Below, one piece after another: positions 33,579-41,892 of a DNA stretch of 64,000 nucleotides (positions within the stretch are counted from its first letter, which is position 1; the number at the start of each line of letters is the position of its first letter). A program made the position numbers and the translations under genes. The stretch is from positions 124,001 through 188,000 of the forward strand of contig NZ_CP117866.1 of the NCBI RefSeq assembly GCF_028736035.1. The letters run 5' to 3'. Origin of the DNA: Streptomyces sp. T12. Its GTDB lineage: Bacteria; Actinomycetota; Actinomycetes; Streptomycetales; Streptomycetaceae. The notes below the pieces were generated by a model. That model was not told the DNA's origin. It saw nothing but the letters and a program-made list of their open reading frames with translations, and made no database searches.

Positions 33579-33594
33579 TGTCAGAATACTGACA
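33579..33594. promoter_or_regulatory. MarR operator, copy 2 overlapping the marR start codon
   Basis: TGTCAG-AATA-CTGACA is a second perfect inverted repeat. Its last base is the A of the marR ATG, so binding would block the gene's own initiation region. The centres of the two sites are 28 bases apart. Confidence 0.85.
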
Positions 33595-34052
33595 TGAGTC
33601 AGGAAGGTGTCGGCGTCAACCTGGAGACGTCACTGGGCTACCTGCTCAAAGAAGCGTCGAGCGCCCTCCGCACGGCCATGGAGGAAGTGCTGCGGCCGCT
33701 CGGGATGAGCGTGACGCACTACTCCTGCCTCGAGCTGCTGGCGCAACGACCGGGCTTGTCGAACTCCGAGCTCGCGCGGGGCGCGTTCGTGACACGGCAG
33801 ACGATGAACGTGCTGCTCCAGGCCCTGGAACGAGACGGCTACGTGGCCAGGCCTGCGGAGGCACCCGTCGGGAAGGTGCTTCCCACGCGGCTCACGCCTC
33901 GCGGCCGACGAAGCCTCGAGAAGGCGAGCGCAGCCGTCCGGTCCGTCGAGGCCAGAATGCTGGCCGGCCTGACCCAGACCGAGCAGTCAGACGCGTTCCG
34001 GATCCTGCAGAACATGATCCATTCCCTGCGCGGTGACAACGAGGGTGCATAG
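33594..34052 (+). CDS. MarR-family transcriptional regulator
   Basis: A 152-residue regulator from ATG 33594. It has the winged-helix plan of the family: N-terminal dimer helix (LGYLLKEASSALRTAMEEVL), the core HTH (LSNSELARGAFVTRQTMNVL, LQALERDGYVARP), the wing (GKVLPTRLTPRGRRSLEKAS) and C-terminal dimer helices. Two identical-arm palindromes TGTCAG-N4-CTGACA lie directly upstream, one touching the start codon, so it represses itself and the divergent VOC gene. The natural signal is probably a phenolic or oxidant compound, as for many MarR proteins, but the sequence does not show it. The following 237 bases to the next gene hold nothing recognised. Confidence 0.9.
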   Translation: MSQEGVGVNLETSLGYLLKEASSALRTAMEEVLRPLGMSVTHYSCLELLAQRPGLSNSELARGAFVTRQTMNVLLQALERDGYVARPAEAPVGKVLPTRLTPRGRRSLEKASAAVRSVEARMLAGLTQTEQSDAFRILQNMIHSLRGDNEGA

Positions 34053-34289
34053 CTCGTTCCGCGGCGCACGTCTCGTCGCGCTCGGACAGGAGTGCAGCCG
34101 AGCCTGAAATCCGTGTCGGCGACCTCGAAAACCGACAGACCCCGACTACACCCTCTACTGCAATGAGCTCTGAATCTGCCTTCGTCTCGATCGACTTGAG
34201 GCGCTTCTGCTTTCGTCCTTCAAATCCCGCTCCGCTGAGTCCAGGCGGGCGGGGAAAGGTCCGACAGCGTCAAAGGGTGGGACGCTCGG

Positions 34290-37200
34290 TCAGCTACTGC
34301 CCGGACAGGTCTGCCGATAGGGAACATTCGGGAGAAGGTCCTGCCATTCCCCTTGTGACATTCCCTTGCCGACACGGCCGCACACTGACTCAGCCACGTG
34401 GGCTGGGTCGATGTCGTACTTCTGGTTTTGGACATGGCTTCCGGCCGCGTACAGGGTACGGCCATCGGCACTGAAGGCGAGTGACACGATCTCGTCCCCG
34501 GGCGTGGGGAGGAGGCCGCCGATGGGCTGGTGCGAGGTGGTGTTCCAGAGCTGCAAGGAGCCGTCGCCGTGAGCTGCGGCGAGAACGGTGCCGTCGGGCG
34601 AGAAGGCCATCGCTCTCACGGCGGAGTAGGCGCCTTCCGGTGTCGGCAGCACGCCGAGGCGCCGCCTGACGCGGCCGTCCCACAGGACGATTCCGTCGGG
34701 GGCTTCTGCGGCCAACAATTTACTGTCGGCACTAAAAGCCACGAATCCGGTTCCGGGATTCTGCGCACGCAAATGTGCCCTGCCTGACGGAAATTCGAGC
34801 ACCTTGCCTTCGTTTGTGACGATCAGACGTCCATCGGGGCGCGGCGTGATACCGGCCGCAGCCCGGGACAGGAGTTTCCTGACGGCACGCTTCCGGATGT
34901 CCCAGACCCATATGTCACCGTTCGACAGTATGAGCGATCTCTCACCAAAGGTGAAATGCATATCCTGCACCGGAACACTGTCCGGTGGCTCAAAATTAAT
35001 CCGGGATTCCATCCGGCGTTGCGCAACATTCCATAAATACATTCGTGTCCGATCACTCCGACCGGCACCGAAGGCAAGCAGCTTTCCGTCGCTGCTGAAT
35101 GCCATGAGGGGTACGCAGGACAGACCCTGCAGGGGCCCTGTCGAAATCCGACAGGGCATGTCCGCGCCTTCGGGTCGGACGGTTTCCCCAGTCTTCCTGT
35201 CGTGCACCCGGTACTGGATCCGCTTCCGGTGCTTGTCCGTCCGGGCAGTCACCAGCACCCGACCGTCCGGGCTCAACAGTGCTTCATCAAAGCCGGACCT
35301 GATCCAGTCGGGGGAGATGGCACGGCCCACGTCGACGGAGCGGACGGTGGATCCCCAGCCCTCTTCCGGCCCTCCGATGTAGCGGATCAGCCCGCGGTCG
35401 AGGTCGAGTCTGAGATTGCGGGCCGTTTCCCCTGATATCGGGTAGTGGAAAACTGCCCCGGAAGAACTCGCCATCCTAAAGAGCAGAATTTCACGTCCTT
35501 TCACGGTGGCCAGGAATCTGCCGTCATCACTGAACTGCAGTTCCTGTGTTCCGGTTTGGTCTTCGACATCTGCGATGGCCGCCCGCCCGGAGGCTATGTC
35601 CCAGACTTGAATTGCCTCTCCTGCTACAGCCACCTTTTCCCCATCCGGGGAGAATTCGAAGATCTCGTTGCTGCACTGATACTTCGACATTTTCGGTGCC
35701 CAGGGCGCGTCCAAGCGGCTCCGCTTGACGACATCCCATATCTCCAGCGGTTCGCCTGGCACACAGAGCGCGAAGAGTCGACCGTCCCGGCTCATTGCCC
35801 CGTCGGGCAGGCTCAGGGAACTGAACCCCCTCCCGTTGCGCTGATGCTGGGCCTCACCGGACGGCTGCCTTTCGGAATTGTCTTCTGCCAGGTCCTCCCT
35901 CGCCTTTCGTACCTCCAGCAGAACCCGCCGCCGCTGCACGTCCCAGATCTGCACCACGTGGGCGGAGTCGCCATCCTCGTCGTAGACCATGAGGTGCCGT
36001 CCGCTCGCGCCCATCTCGACCCCGTACGCGGCGCGCCCCAAGGCGGGACCGTCCTGCCGGCCTGTCGCGAGGTCCCACAGCGCGACCTTCCGCGGCTCTC
36101 CTCTGCGCGATTCGCCGAGGAACCTGGGCAGCCAGCGGGCATCGGCCAGCATCACGCCCGTGTCCTGCGATCCGTCGCCCAGCCCCGGCAACGTCTCTTT
36201 GCGTTTGCCGGTCCGGACGTCGCGGACGACCACCTGATCCGAGCCGAGACTGACCAGTGTCTGTCCGTCGGCGCTCAGATAGCGCATGGTGTCCGCGTCT
36301 CCGTCGGGGTCGACGAACGTGTCCTGGTTCTTCTGCGTCATCGCGCCGAACAGTGCGGACCGGGTTTCGGGAAGGTCGGCGACGCGCCAGGCGGCGAGGC
36401 TGAGGCGCATGGCCGTCATCGGGTCGGACCCGCGCAGGCTGTCGGCGACACCTGCGGCGCGGCGGGCTTCGGCCTCCAGGCGACGGCGTTCGCTCGCCTG
36501 GTTCTGCTGCCAGGCTACGAGAGCCGCTACAAGGCTGAGCACCACGAGGACCGACAGCGCGGTCGTACGGAAGCGGCGGCCGCGCCGTTCGCGGTGGCGG
36601 GCGGCGAGGCCTGCGGCGAGGAATTCCCGTTCCAGCGGGGTGAGGTCGTCGTCCAAGCCGTGGAAGTGTGCTTCGGCTGCAGACAAGCGTACGCCCCGGT
36701 ACAAGGAGCCCGCGTCACGACCGAGTGCTTCCCAGGTCTGGGCTGCTTCGGTGAGATGCCGCTGGGCGCGAAGCCGTTCACGGTCCTCTTCGATCCAGGC
36801 GCGCAGTCGGGGCCATGCGGTCAGCACGGCTTCGTGGGCGAGGTCGACGGTGTTCTTGTCGAGGGTGATCAGGCGGGCGCGGGTAAGGCGTTCGAGGACG
36901 AGGCCGGCGTCGTCCTGCGGGCCGGGGCCCAGGAGGGTGACCTCGGCGCGGTCGGCCGGGCGGCGGGTGTCCTGGTTTCCCTGCCCGGGCGTGACCAGGC
37001 GGAGCAGGATCCGACGGGCCGATTCGGCTTGGTCGGGGGTCAGGCGTGCGTAGAGGTCCTCCGCCGTGTGGGCGATCGCGCCGTGGAGGCCGCCGGCAGC
37101 GTCGTAGGCGGTCTCGGTCAGGGCCCTGCCCTTGCGTCGGTGCCAGGTTTCCAGCAGGGCGTGGGACATCAGCGCCAGGCCGCCGGGCTCGTCGGCGATC

Positions 37201-38096
37201 TCACGGACGATCCGGGCGGTCAGTGTGCGCTCCACGGTGTGGCCGCCCAGGGCCGCGGGCTTCACGATCGCCTCACGCAGTTCCTCCGGGCTCATGGGAG
37301 CGAGGAGCAGCGTGGCGCGCTGGGCGGCCTCGGCGAGCGGGCGGTGCCGGGCAAGGTGGCCGTAGAAGTCGGCACGCACGGCGAGGACGACGCGTATGCG
37401 GTGCTCGGGCTGGGCGGCGCTGCACAGCAGGTCGAGGAAGCGCGTCAGCTCGGCGCGCTCGGTGCACAACGTGAAGGCCTCTTCGAACTGGTCCACCACG
37501 ATCAGCGTGCCCACGCGAGTCGCCTGCGGCTCGAGGAGGCCGGCATGTGTACGCGCCGGATGTGGCCCGGGCGTGAGAATGCGGATCGAGGTGGGCCGGG
37601 CCTGAGGCTCAGCCCGCTGCAATCGGGCAATCAGCCCTGCGCGCAGCAGGGAGGACTTGCCGCTGCCGGAGGGCCCGGTCACCACGACCAGATGCTCGCG
37701 GCTGACCAGCTCCGAGAGCTGCTCGGCGAGCCGGTCCCGGCCGAAGAAGCGCTCATGGTCGTCGATGCCGAAGCGGGCCAGGCCGAGGTAAGGCGGCTCG
37801 CTGTCACTCGCAGCCGTGCGGGCCTCCTCGGCCACCTCGTGCGCCGCCCGGTGCCAGAGCCGCTCCCACTCTTCACGGTCGCCGCCGCAGGCCCCCACGT
37901 AGGCCAGGGTGACGGCCAGGGACGGCATCCGGTCTCCGGCGGCGGCCTGCGCGAGTGTCGCGGTGGAGTAGTGCGCCTTGTCCGCCATCGCTCGGTAGGT
38001 GATGCCCCCGGCCTCCTGGCGCAACTTCCTCAACTCGTACGCGAATCGCGCGACGGGCCCCTCGGCCGGGTCCAGCGGTCGCTCCCGACGCCCCAT
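34290..38096 (-). CDS. nSTAND1 P-loop NTPase with N-terminal HTH, one TM helix and WD40 beta-propeller
   Basis: A 1,268-residue signalling protein from ATG 38096 (MGRRERPLDPAEGPVARFAY); the frame extends upstream without coding character. Residues about 10-75 are an XRE-like HTH (LRKLRQEAGGITYRAMADKA, HYSTATLAQAAAG). About 115-500 is a STAND NTPase of the nSTAND1 type: FFGRDRLAEQL, Walker A GPSGSGKSSLLRAG (about 140), Walker B LIVVDQFEEAF (about 200), and a winged-helix with LDKNTVDLAHEAVLTAWPRL. One transmembrane helix (about 505-530, LSVLVVLSLVAALVAW) is followed by WD40-like repeats to the end (MAFSPDGTVLAAAHGDGSLQ, SLAFSADGRTLYAAGS). The propeller part is less GC-rich than the surroundings. 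Such proteins sense a ligand with the propeller and oligomerise through ATP; some act in defence or development. No effector partner is adjacent. Confidence 0.85.
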   Translation of the reverse strand: MGRRERPLDPAEGPVARFAYELRKLRQEAGGITYRAMADKAHYSTATLAQAAAGDRMPSLAVTLAYVGACGGDREEWERLWHRAAHEVAEEARTAASDSEPPYLGLARFGIDDHERFFGRDRLAEQLSELVSREHLVVVTGPSGSGKSSLLRAGLIARLQRAEPQARPTSIRILTPGPHPARTHAGLLEPQATRVGTLIVVDQFEEAFTLCTERAELTRFLDLLCSAAQPEHRIRVVLAVRADFYGHLARHRPLAEAAQRATLLLAPMSPEELREAIVKPAALGGHTVERTLTARIVREIADEPGGLALMSHALLETWHRRKGRALTETAYDAAGGLHGAIAHTAEDLYARLTPDQAESARRILLRLVTPGQGNQDTRRPADRAEVTLLGPGPQDDAGLVLERLTRARLITLDKNTVDLAHEAVLTAWPRLRAWIEEDRERLRAQRHLTEAAQTWEALGRDAGSLYRGVRLSAAEAHFHGLDDDLTPLEREFLAAGLAARHRERRGRRFRTTALSVLVVLSLVAALVAWQQNQASERRRLEAEARRAAGVADSLRGSDPMTAMRLSLAAWRVADLPETRSALFGAMTQKNQDTFVDPDGDADTMRYLSADGQTLVSLGSDQVVVRDVRTGKRKETLPGLGDGSQDTGVMLADARWLPRFLGESRRGEPRKVALWDLATGRQDGPALGRAAYGVEMGASGRHLMVYDEDGDSAHVVQIWDVQRRRVLLEVRKAREDLAEDNSERQPSGEAQHQRNGRGFSSLSLPDGAMSRDGRLFALCVPGEPLEIWDVVKRSRLDAPWAPKMSKYQCSNEIFEFSPDGEKVAVAGEAIQVWDIASGRAAIADVEDQTGTQELQFSDDGRFLATVKGREILLFRMASSSGAVFHYPISGETARNLRLDLDRGLIRYIGGPEEGWGSTVRSVDVGRAISPDWIRSGFDEALLSPDGRVLVTARTDKHRKRIQYRVHDRKTGETVRPEGADMPCRISTGPLQGLSCVPLMAFSSDGKLLAFGAGRSDRTRMYLWNVAQRRMESRINFEPPDSVPVQDMHFTFGERSLILSNGDIWVWDIRKRAVRKLLSRAAAGITPRPDGRLIVTNEGKVLEFPSGRAHLRAQNPGTGFVAFSADSKLLAAEAPDGIVLWDGRVRRRLGVLPTPEGAYSAVRAMAFSPDGTVLAAAHGDGSLQLWNTTSHQPIGGLLPTPGDEIVSLAFSADGRTLYAAGSHVQNQKYDIDPAHVAESVCGRVGKGMSQGEWQDLLPNVPYRQTCPGSS

Positions 38097-38400
38097 GACA
38101 CCCCCGTTGGCGACGACATCCCCGTCGGACGCTATGCATCCCAGCAGAGGTGGGCCAGTCGGCACACCGACATGACGTGAACCTGCCGTTCCCGCCACGG
38201 GATTGTCTGAAGTGGTGAAGGGGGTCTGCCAGACAATCGCCTGGTCCCGAAGGCTGAGATCACGGCTGGCCGAGCAGTCCGCCAAGCCAAAGCCGAGGGG
38301 GAGCAAACCCTCCGAGCCTCACAACGCACTCACTCCGCAGATTGAAACCGGGCTGCGGACCCGCATGCCTCGAACGAGGCGGAAACAGAAAAGAGGACCA
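38097..38400. promoter_or_regulatory. 304-base divergent promoter region
   Basis: No gene was found between the start of the nSTAND1 gene (minus) and the I36 gene (plus). It must contain both promoters. A purine-rich AGAAAAGAGGACC just before 38401 holds the ribosome binding site of the I36 gene. No clear palindromic operator was found. Confidence 0.4.
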
Positions 38401-38799
38401 ATGCGCACACGTTCCGTCCTTGCAGCGCTCGGCGCGTCCGTCGCCCTCACTATGGGTGCCGCAAGTGGCGCGGGAGCCGATGTCGGCTCCGCAGCTGCCT
38501 ACGACGACTGCCCGTCCGGATACATCTGCGTTTACACGGGCCTCAACGGCACCGGGACCATGCAGAAGTGGCTGGGCAACGACTCCAACTGGCTCACCGG
38601 AGACAAGAAGTTCACCGGCAGGGTGAAGTCCATCTGCAACCACGGCACCGAGGACCCCAACAACCTCGAGACTGTGAAGTTCTACTACGAAACGGATTAC
38701 GTGAACTACTACGCCCCAGCCGCGAAGGGCTGGTGCGGGAACACCAAGAGCGACGGGTCGAGCGTCAAGCTGAGGTCCCACAAGTGGGTGGCCTCCTGA
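38401..38799 (+). CDS. Secreted peptidase inhibitor family I36-like protein
   Basis: A 132-residue secreted protein starting at ATG 38401 after GAGGA. The signal peptide is MRTRSVLAALGASVALTMGA with cleavage near residue 26-30. The mature 100 residues have the I36 (SMI, Streptomyces metalloproteinase inhibitor-like, crystallin-fold) pattern: CPSGYICVYTGLNGTG, then a C-x-H motif (SICNHGTED) and GWCGNTKS, giving four cysteines for two disulfides. Many streptomycete relatives have no proven inhibitor activity. A clear terminator follows, so it is a single-gene unit. It is divergent from the nSTAND1 gene; a link is not shown. Confidence 0.8.
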   Translation: MRTRSVLAALGASVALTMGAASGAGADVGSAAAYDDCPSGYICVYTGLNGTGTMQKWLGNDSNWLTGDKKFTGRVKSICNHGTEDPNNLETVKFYYETDYVNYYAPAAKGWCGNTKSDGSSVKLRSHKWVAS

Positions 38800-38819
38800 C
38801 ACCCGGCCCCGTGCCGCAG

Positions 38820-38849
38820 GCGTTCGCCCGTCCGTAGACGGGCGAACGC
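38820..38849 (+). terminator. Hairpin terminator after the I36 gene
   Basis: GCGTTCGCCCGTC-CGTA-GACGGGCGAACGC is a perfect 13-base-pair stem with a 4-base loop, 20 bases after the stop codon. Confidence 0.88.
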
Positions 38850-38964
38850 CGAGCATGGTCGCCAGCAGCGTGATCACGGCGGCGGAAGAGGCGAACTCCA
38901 CGTATCCCGGTACCAGCCCCTGCCGGGGTAACTCGCGTGCCGCGAGTAGCCGGCGCCGCGCTGT

Positions 38965-39753
38965 GTGACCCCTAGGTCGAACGGCCAGTGGGCCCGGCTT
39001 GAGCCGTTGCTGTCGCAGGGCATCAAGATGGGCCGTCCGCAGGTGTGGACTCGGCGGCAGCTGATAGACGGCATACGGTGGCGGACCCGGACCGGCGCCC
39101 CGTGGCGGGACGTGCCAGAACGTTACGGCCCGTGGGACCGGGTCTATGACCTGTTCTGGCGCTGGCAGCGAGACGGGACCTGGGCACAAATGGTCACCCG
39201 GCTCCAGGCCGAGGCGGACGCGAAGGGCCTGATCACCTGGGAGGTGAACGTCGACTCGACGGTCTGCCGGGCGCATCAGCACGCCGCCGGGGCGGCACAA
39301 AGGGGGCTCCAGAAGGAGCCGCCCGGCGGGATCTTTGTCGAGCCGGCCGACCACGGGCTCGGACGGTCCCGCGGCGGCCTGACTAGCAAGATCCACCTCG
39401 TGGTCGAACAGGGCGGGATTCCTCGGATGGGCTTGGGCCAGCCACGCAAGCGACCGGACCGAGTGCGGGCCGACAAGGCATACGACTCCCGCAGGAACCG
39501 CGCCTACCTGCGCAGGCGTGGCATCAAGGCAACGATCCCGGTCCCTGCGGACCGCGTCCGCAACCGGCAGAACCTCGGCTTCCGCGGCGGTCGGCCTCCG
39601 CAGTTCGACAAGACCGACTACGCGCAGCGGCACGCGGTCGAATGCGGCATCAACCGGCTCAAACGCCACCACGCGGTCGCCACCAGATACGACAAACTCG
39701 CCGTCCGCTACGAAGCGACCGTACTAATCGCAGTGCTCAACGAGTGGCTGTGA
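38965..39753 (+). pseudogene. IS5-family (IS427-like) transposase with internal deletion
   Basis: The open frame of 262 residues aligns with IS5-family transposases of streptomycetes: [40 protein letters not shown], the first catalytic Asp in [15 protein letters not shown], the second in [12 protein letters not shown], and Glu in [14 protein letters not shown]. Between [10 protein letters not shown] and [15 protein letters not shown] about 30 residues that normally include TAGQRGDSPQF are missing, in frame. The N-terminus is also atypical (VTPRSNGQW), and no matching inverted repeat was found on the left side. It is probably inactive, although the DDE residues remain. Confidence 0.75.
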
Positions 39754-39987
39754 CTGAGGACTCCAGTCCTCGACTTCGTCAGCTCCGGGCCCCTCAACTC
39801 TCGCCGTCGGGACACCAGTGGCAAACAAGCCTCGAAGATGCTCAGCCAGCAGATCAGGTGCGACCGACGGGACAACGGGCAGCCAGGTGACGGCGTCGAG
39901 GGCAGGGTCACCCGCCGCATCGAGCGAGGCACAACCCCAGCCGCGACGTCCTCCTCTGGTCCCCCGGAGCACTACGATTCCGTGCAC
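39724..39987 (-). pseudogene. Hypothetical gene truncated by the IS5 element
   Basis: From a GTG at 39987 the frame gives coding-like sequence (ASLDAAGDPALDAVTWLPVV, LLAEHLRGLFATGVPTARVE) up to about 39755 and then enters the IS5 right end, where it stops. It lies just downstream of, and on the same strand as, the gene at 40048, so it may have been the second gene of a pair. The protein family is not recognised. Confidence 0.35.
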
Positions 39988-40047
39988 CCAGGGCCCATGA
40001 GCGAGTACTGGGTCGCCCTTCGTCCAGTAGAAGGCCGTCCCACCAGC

Positions 40048-40374
40048 CTAGGCCTCGAACGGCTCGTCGCTCCATCGGAACCAGGCCCTGTCCCCCTCGA
40101 TGTGCAGCAGGAACTCGGCGACCGGGCCGTCCGGCGAGGACAGTGAGACGCGTCTTCGGATCTCGTCGTAGGCCGCCTCCCAGGCCTCCCAGACCTCGTC
40201 GTAGTCCCGCTCCAGCAAGGCCAGTTCACGGGCGAACAGGGCGCGTACCGCGTCGTACCCCGGACCGGGCGTGAAGCGGCCCGACAGCCACGGGAAGTCG
40301 GCCTCGTCGATCAGGATCTCCCCGACCGGCTCGTCGCTGCCGCGGACCTGCCAGACCCCACCGTCGAACCCCAT
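40048..40374 (-). CDS. Conserved small acidic protein, unknown function
   Basis: A 108-residue protein from ATG 40374. It is acidic and rich in aromatic residues: GVWQVRGSDEPVGEILIDEA, DFPWLSGRFTPGPGYDAVRA, ALLERDYDEVWEAWEAAYDE, then EFLLHIEGDRAWFRWSDEPF. The pattern of a beta-rich start, a long central helix and a beta end suggests one compact domain that I cannot name; proteins like this occur in other streptomycetes. It lies upstream of the truncated frame at 39987 on the same strand. Confidence 0.6.
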   Translation of the reverse strand: MGFDGGVWQVRGSDEPVGEILIDEADFPWLSGRFTPGPGYDAVRALFARELALLERDYDEVWEAWEAAYDEIRRRVSLSSPDGPVAEFLLHIEGDRAWFRWSDEPFEA

Positions 40375-40507
40375 GCCGCCTCCGTCGCCCGCTGTCGATC
40401 ACACCGCCGACCAGCATGCCACCCGGCACTGACAGGCGGCCCGGACCGCAGAAGGCCCGGACCGCCCACCCTGTACTACTCCTGCTGCTCCTCGGTTCTA
40501 CGCCTCG

Positions 40508-41404
40508 CTATGCCTGGGCCGCAGCTTGGAAGTTGATGCGCTCACTGACCACGGGGAAGCCCGCCTTGGCGAAGTTCGCGGCCATGGGGAAGTTGCCCTG
40601 GTCCGTCGCTCCGGTGACGACCTCCGCGCCCTGGTCGACGAGGAAGTGGGTGCACTCCGCGAGGAGGTCGTAGGCGTAGCCGCGGCCGCGCTGTTCCGGG
40701 ACGACTCCGATGAAGCCGATCGTCGGGCCGGAGGGGTTGTGTGCCGGGATGTGGATGCCGGCGAGGTCGCCGTCCGGGGTGTGCGCGAGCTGCCACCACT
40801 CCCGCGGGGACGGGCACCAGTGGAAGAAGTCGAGCTCCTCCTGGGCGGCCCGGTCCAGGCCGCCCTCCTCGATGGCCCGCAGCGAATGGGCGTCCAGGGT
40901 GACGGAGTGGATGCGGCGCAGCGCGTCGAAGAAGACCGCGTCATCGGGTTCGGCGCTGAAGCGCAGGCGTCCGGGCCGCTCGGGCAGGCCGTGCTCCGGG
41001 GTCCAGCGGTACAGGAAGCGTTCCACCAGGAGTTCGTGGCCGGCCGCACGTGCGGCGCTGAAGCGGGTCTCGGCGGCGGCTTTCAGGTCGGGCTTGTCCC
41101 GCCAGCCGCCGGGCAGGTTGATCTCGAGTTCGACCTGCCAGGGGGCGGAGCGCAGGAGTTCGGCGCCGGCCGCCTCCTCGCCCTCGGCCACGTCGAACCA
41201 GTTGATGTTGATGGGCTCCGAGTCGTCGGGGCCGCCCCACCAGGCGCCGCGAGCGACGACCGTGCCGTCGCGCAGGGCAACTCGCTTCCACTCGGGGCGG
41301 AACCGGGTCCGCCGGTGCCCCTCACGGGCGCCCAGCGGGTCGGGGTGTGCGTCGAAGAGATGGGCGTCGCTCGCGGAGAGCGCGCGGATGACCAGATCGG
41401 TCAC
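40508..41404 (-). CDS. GNAT-family N-acetyltransferase
   Basis: A 298-residue protein from GTG 41404, preceded by CGGAGGA. The C-terminal part (about 190-298) is a complete GNAT domain: PTIGFIGVVPEQRGRGYAYD carries the acetyl-CoA pyrophosphate loop (Q/R-x-x-G-x-G/A), followed by QGAEVVTGATDQGNFPMAAN and FAKAGFPVVSERINF, the usual last strands. The N-terminal 180 residues appear to be a second, degenerate GNAT-like half, as in tandem GNAT proteins of streptomycetes. The acyl acceptor is unknown. A GGAGCGCTCC palindrome lies about 27 bases upstream of the start. Confidence 0.8.
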   Translation of the reverse strand: MTDLVIRALSASDAHLFDAHPDPLGAREGHRRTRFRPEWKRVALRDGTVVARGAWWGGPDDSEPININWFDVAEGEEAAGAELLRSAPWQVELEINLPGGWRDKPDLKAAAETRFSAARAAGHELLVERFLYRWTPEHGLPERPGRLRFSAEPDDAVFFDALRRIHSVTLDAHSLRAIEEGGLDRAAQEELDFFHWCPSPREWWQLAHTPDGDLAGIHIPAHNPSGPTIGFIGVVPEQRGRGYAYDLLAECTHFLVDQGAEVVTGATDQGNFPMAANFAKAGFPVVSERINFQAAAQA

Positions 41405-41430
41405 GGATTCCTCCGGGATAAGGGCTGCTT

Positions 41431-41440
41431 GGAGCGCTCC
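41431..41440. promoter_or_regulatory. Palindrome GGAGCGCTCC upstream of the GNAT gene
   Basis: TTGGAGCGCTCCCG contains a perfect 10-base palindrome and resembles the TGGGAGCGCTCCCA site of CebR-like LacI regulators. It sits in the promoter zone of the minus-strand GNAT gene and shares its core with two sites nearer the GH64 gene. Confidence 0.4.
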
Positions 41441-41619
41441 CGGTCAGATCTGACGCAACACGCCGGGGCAACGGAGAAGGGAGCGCTGGAAAGGTGTGAA
41501 CCGCACGGCACTCGCCTCCTTCCGTCCGTCTCAGGGCGTGGAGCCACACAGTACGTGTTCTTCATCGGGCCCGTCCACGGGTTTTCCGCGGGCCTTGAGC
41601 GAGGCTCCGCCAAGCGTTG

Positions 41620-41631
41620 GAGAGCGCTCTC
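41620..41631. promoter_or_regulatory. GAGAGCGCTCTC palindrome, upstream copy
   Basis: A perfect 12-base palindrome of LacI-operator type in the 488-base space between the GNAT and GH64 genes. An identical copy lies 184 bases downstream. Confidence 0.55.
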
Positions 41632-41803
41632 ACGAGCCCGTGCGACTTAAGTGGGCCTTAGGAGAGGGTTAAGCGGCCGTGGGCATTCCGTGGTCTTTCA
41701 AGTCCCTGCAGTTGAGGGGAGTTTGGGCGCTCTGCAGACCCATTGGCCGATGCGGGGGTCGTGCGTAGCATCGAGGCCCACCGGCAGCGGCAGCGCCTGG
41801 TTC

Positions 41804-41815
41804 GAGAGCGCTCTC
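41804..41815. promoter_or_regulatory. GAGAGCGCTCTC palindrome, GH64-proximal copy
   Basis: A second perfect copy, 78 bases before the GH64 start codon, well placed to overlap its promoter. The central AGCGCT fits the binding rule of LacI-family sugar regulators. The remaining bases of the 41405-41892 gap hold no gene. Confidence 0.6.
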
Positions 41816-41892
41816 AGAATGACTCTGGGACTGACGGTGCACGTCGCCGCCGCGCCCAAGTACCCGCACAAGTACTCCGGGAGACCCCCCAC

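Noticed and set aside
35445..38180. 911-codon plus-strand frame opposite the nSTAND1 gene
   Set aside because: Shadow composition, and it contradicts the clear Walker and WD40 motifs on the minus strand.
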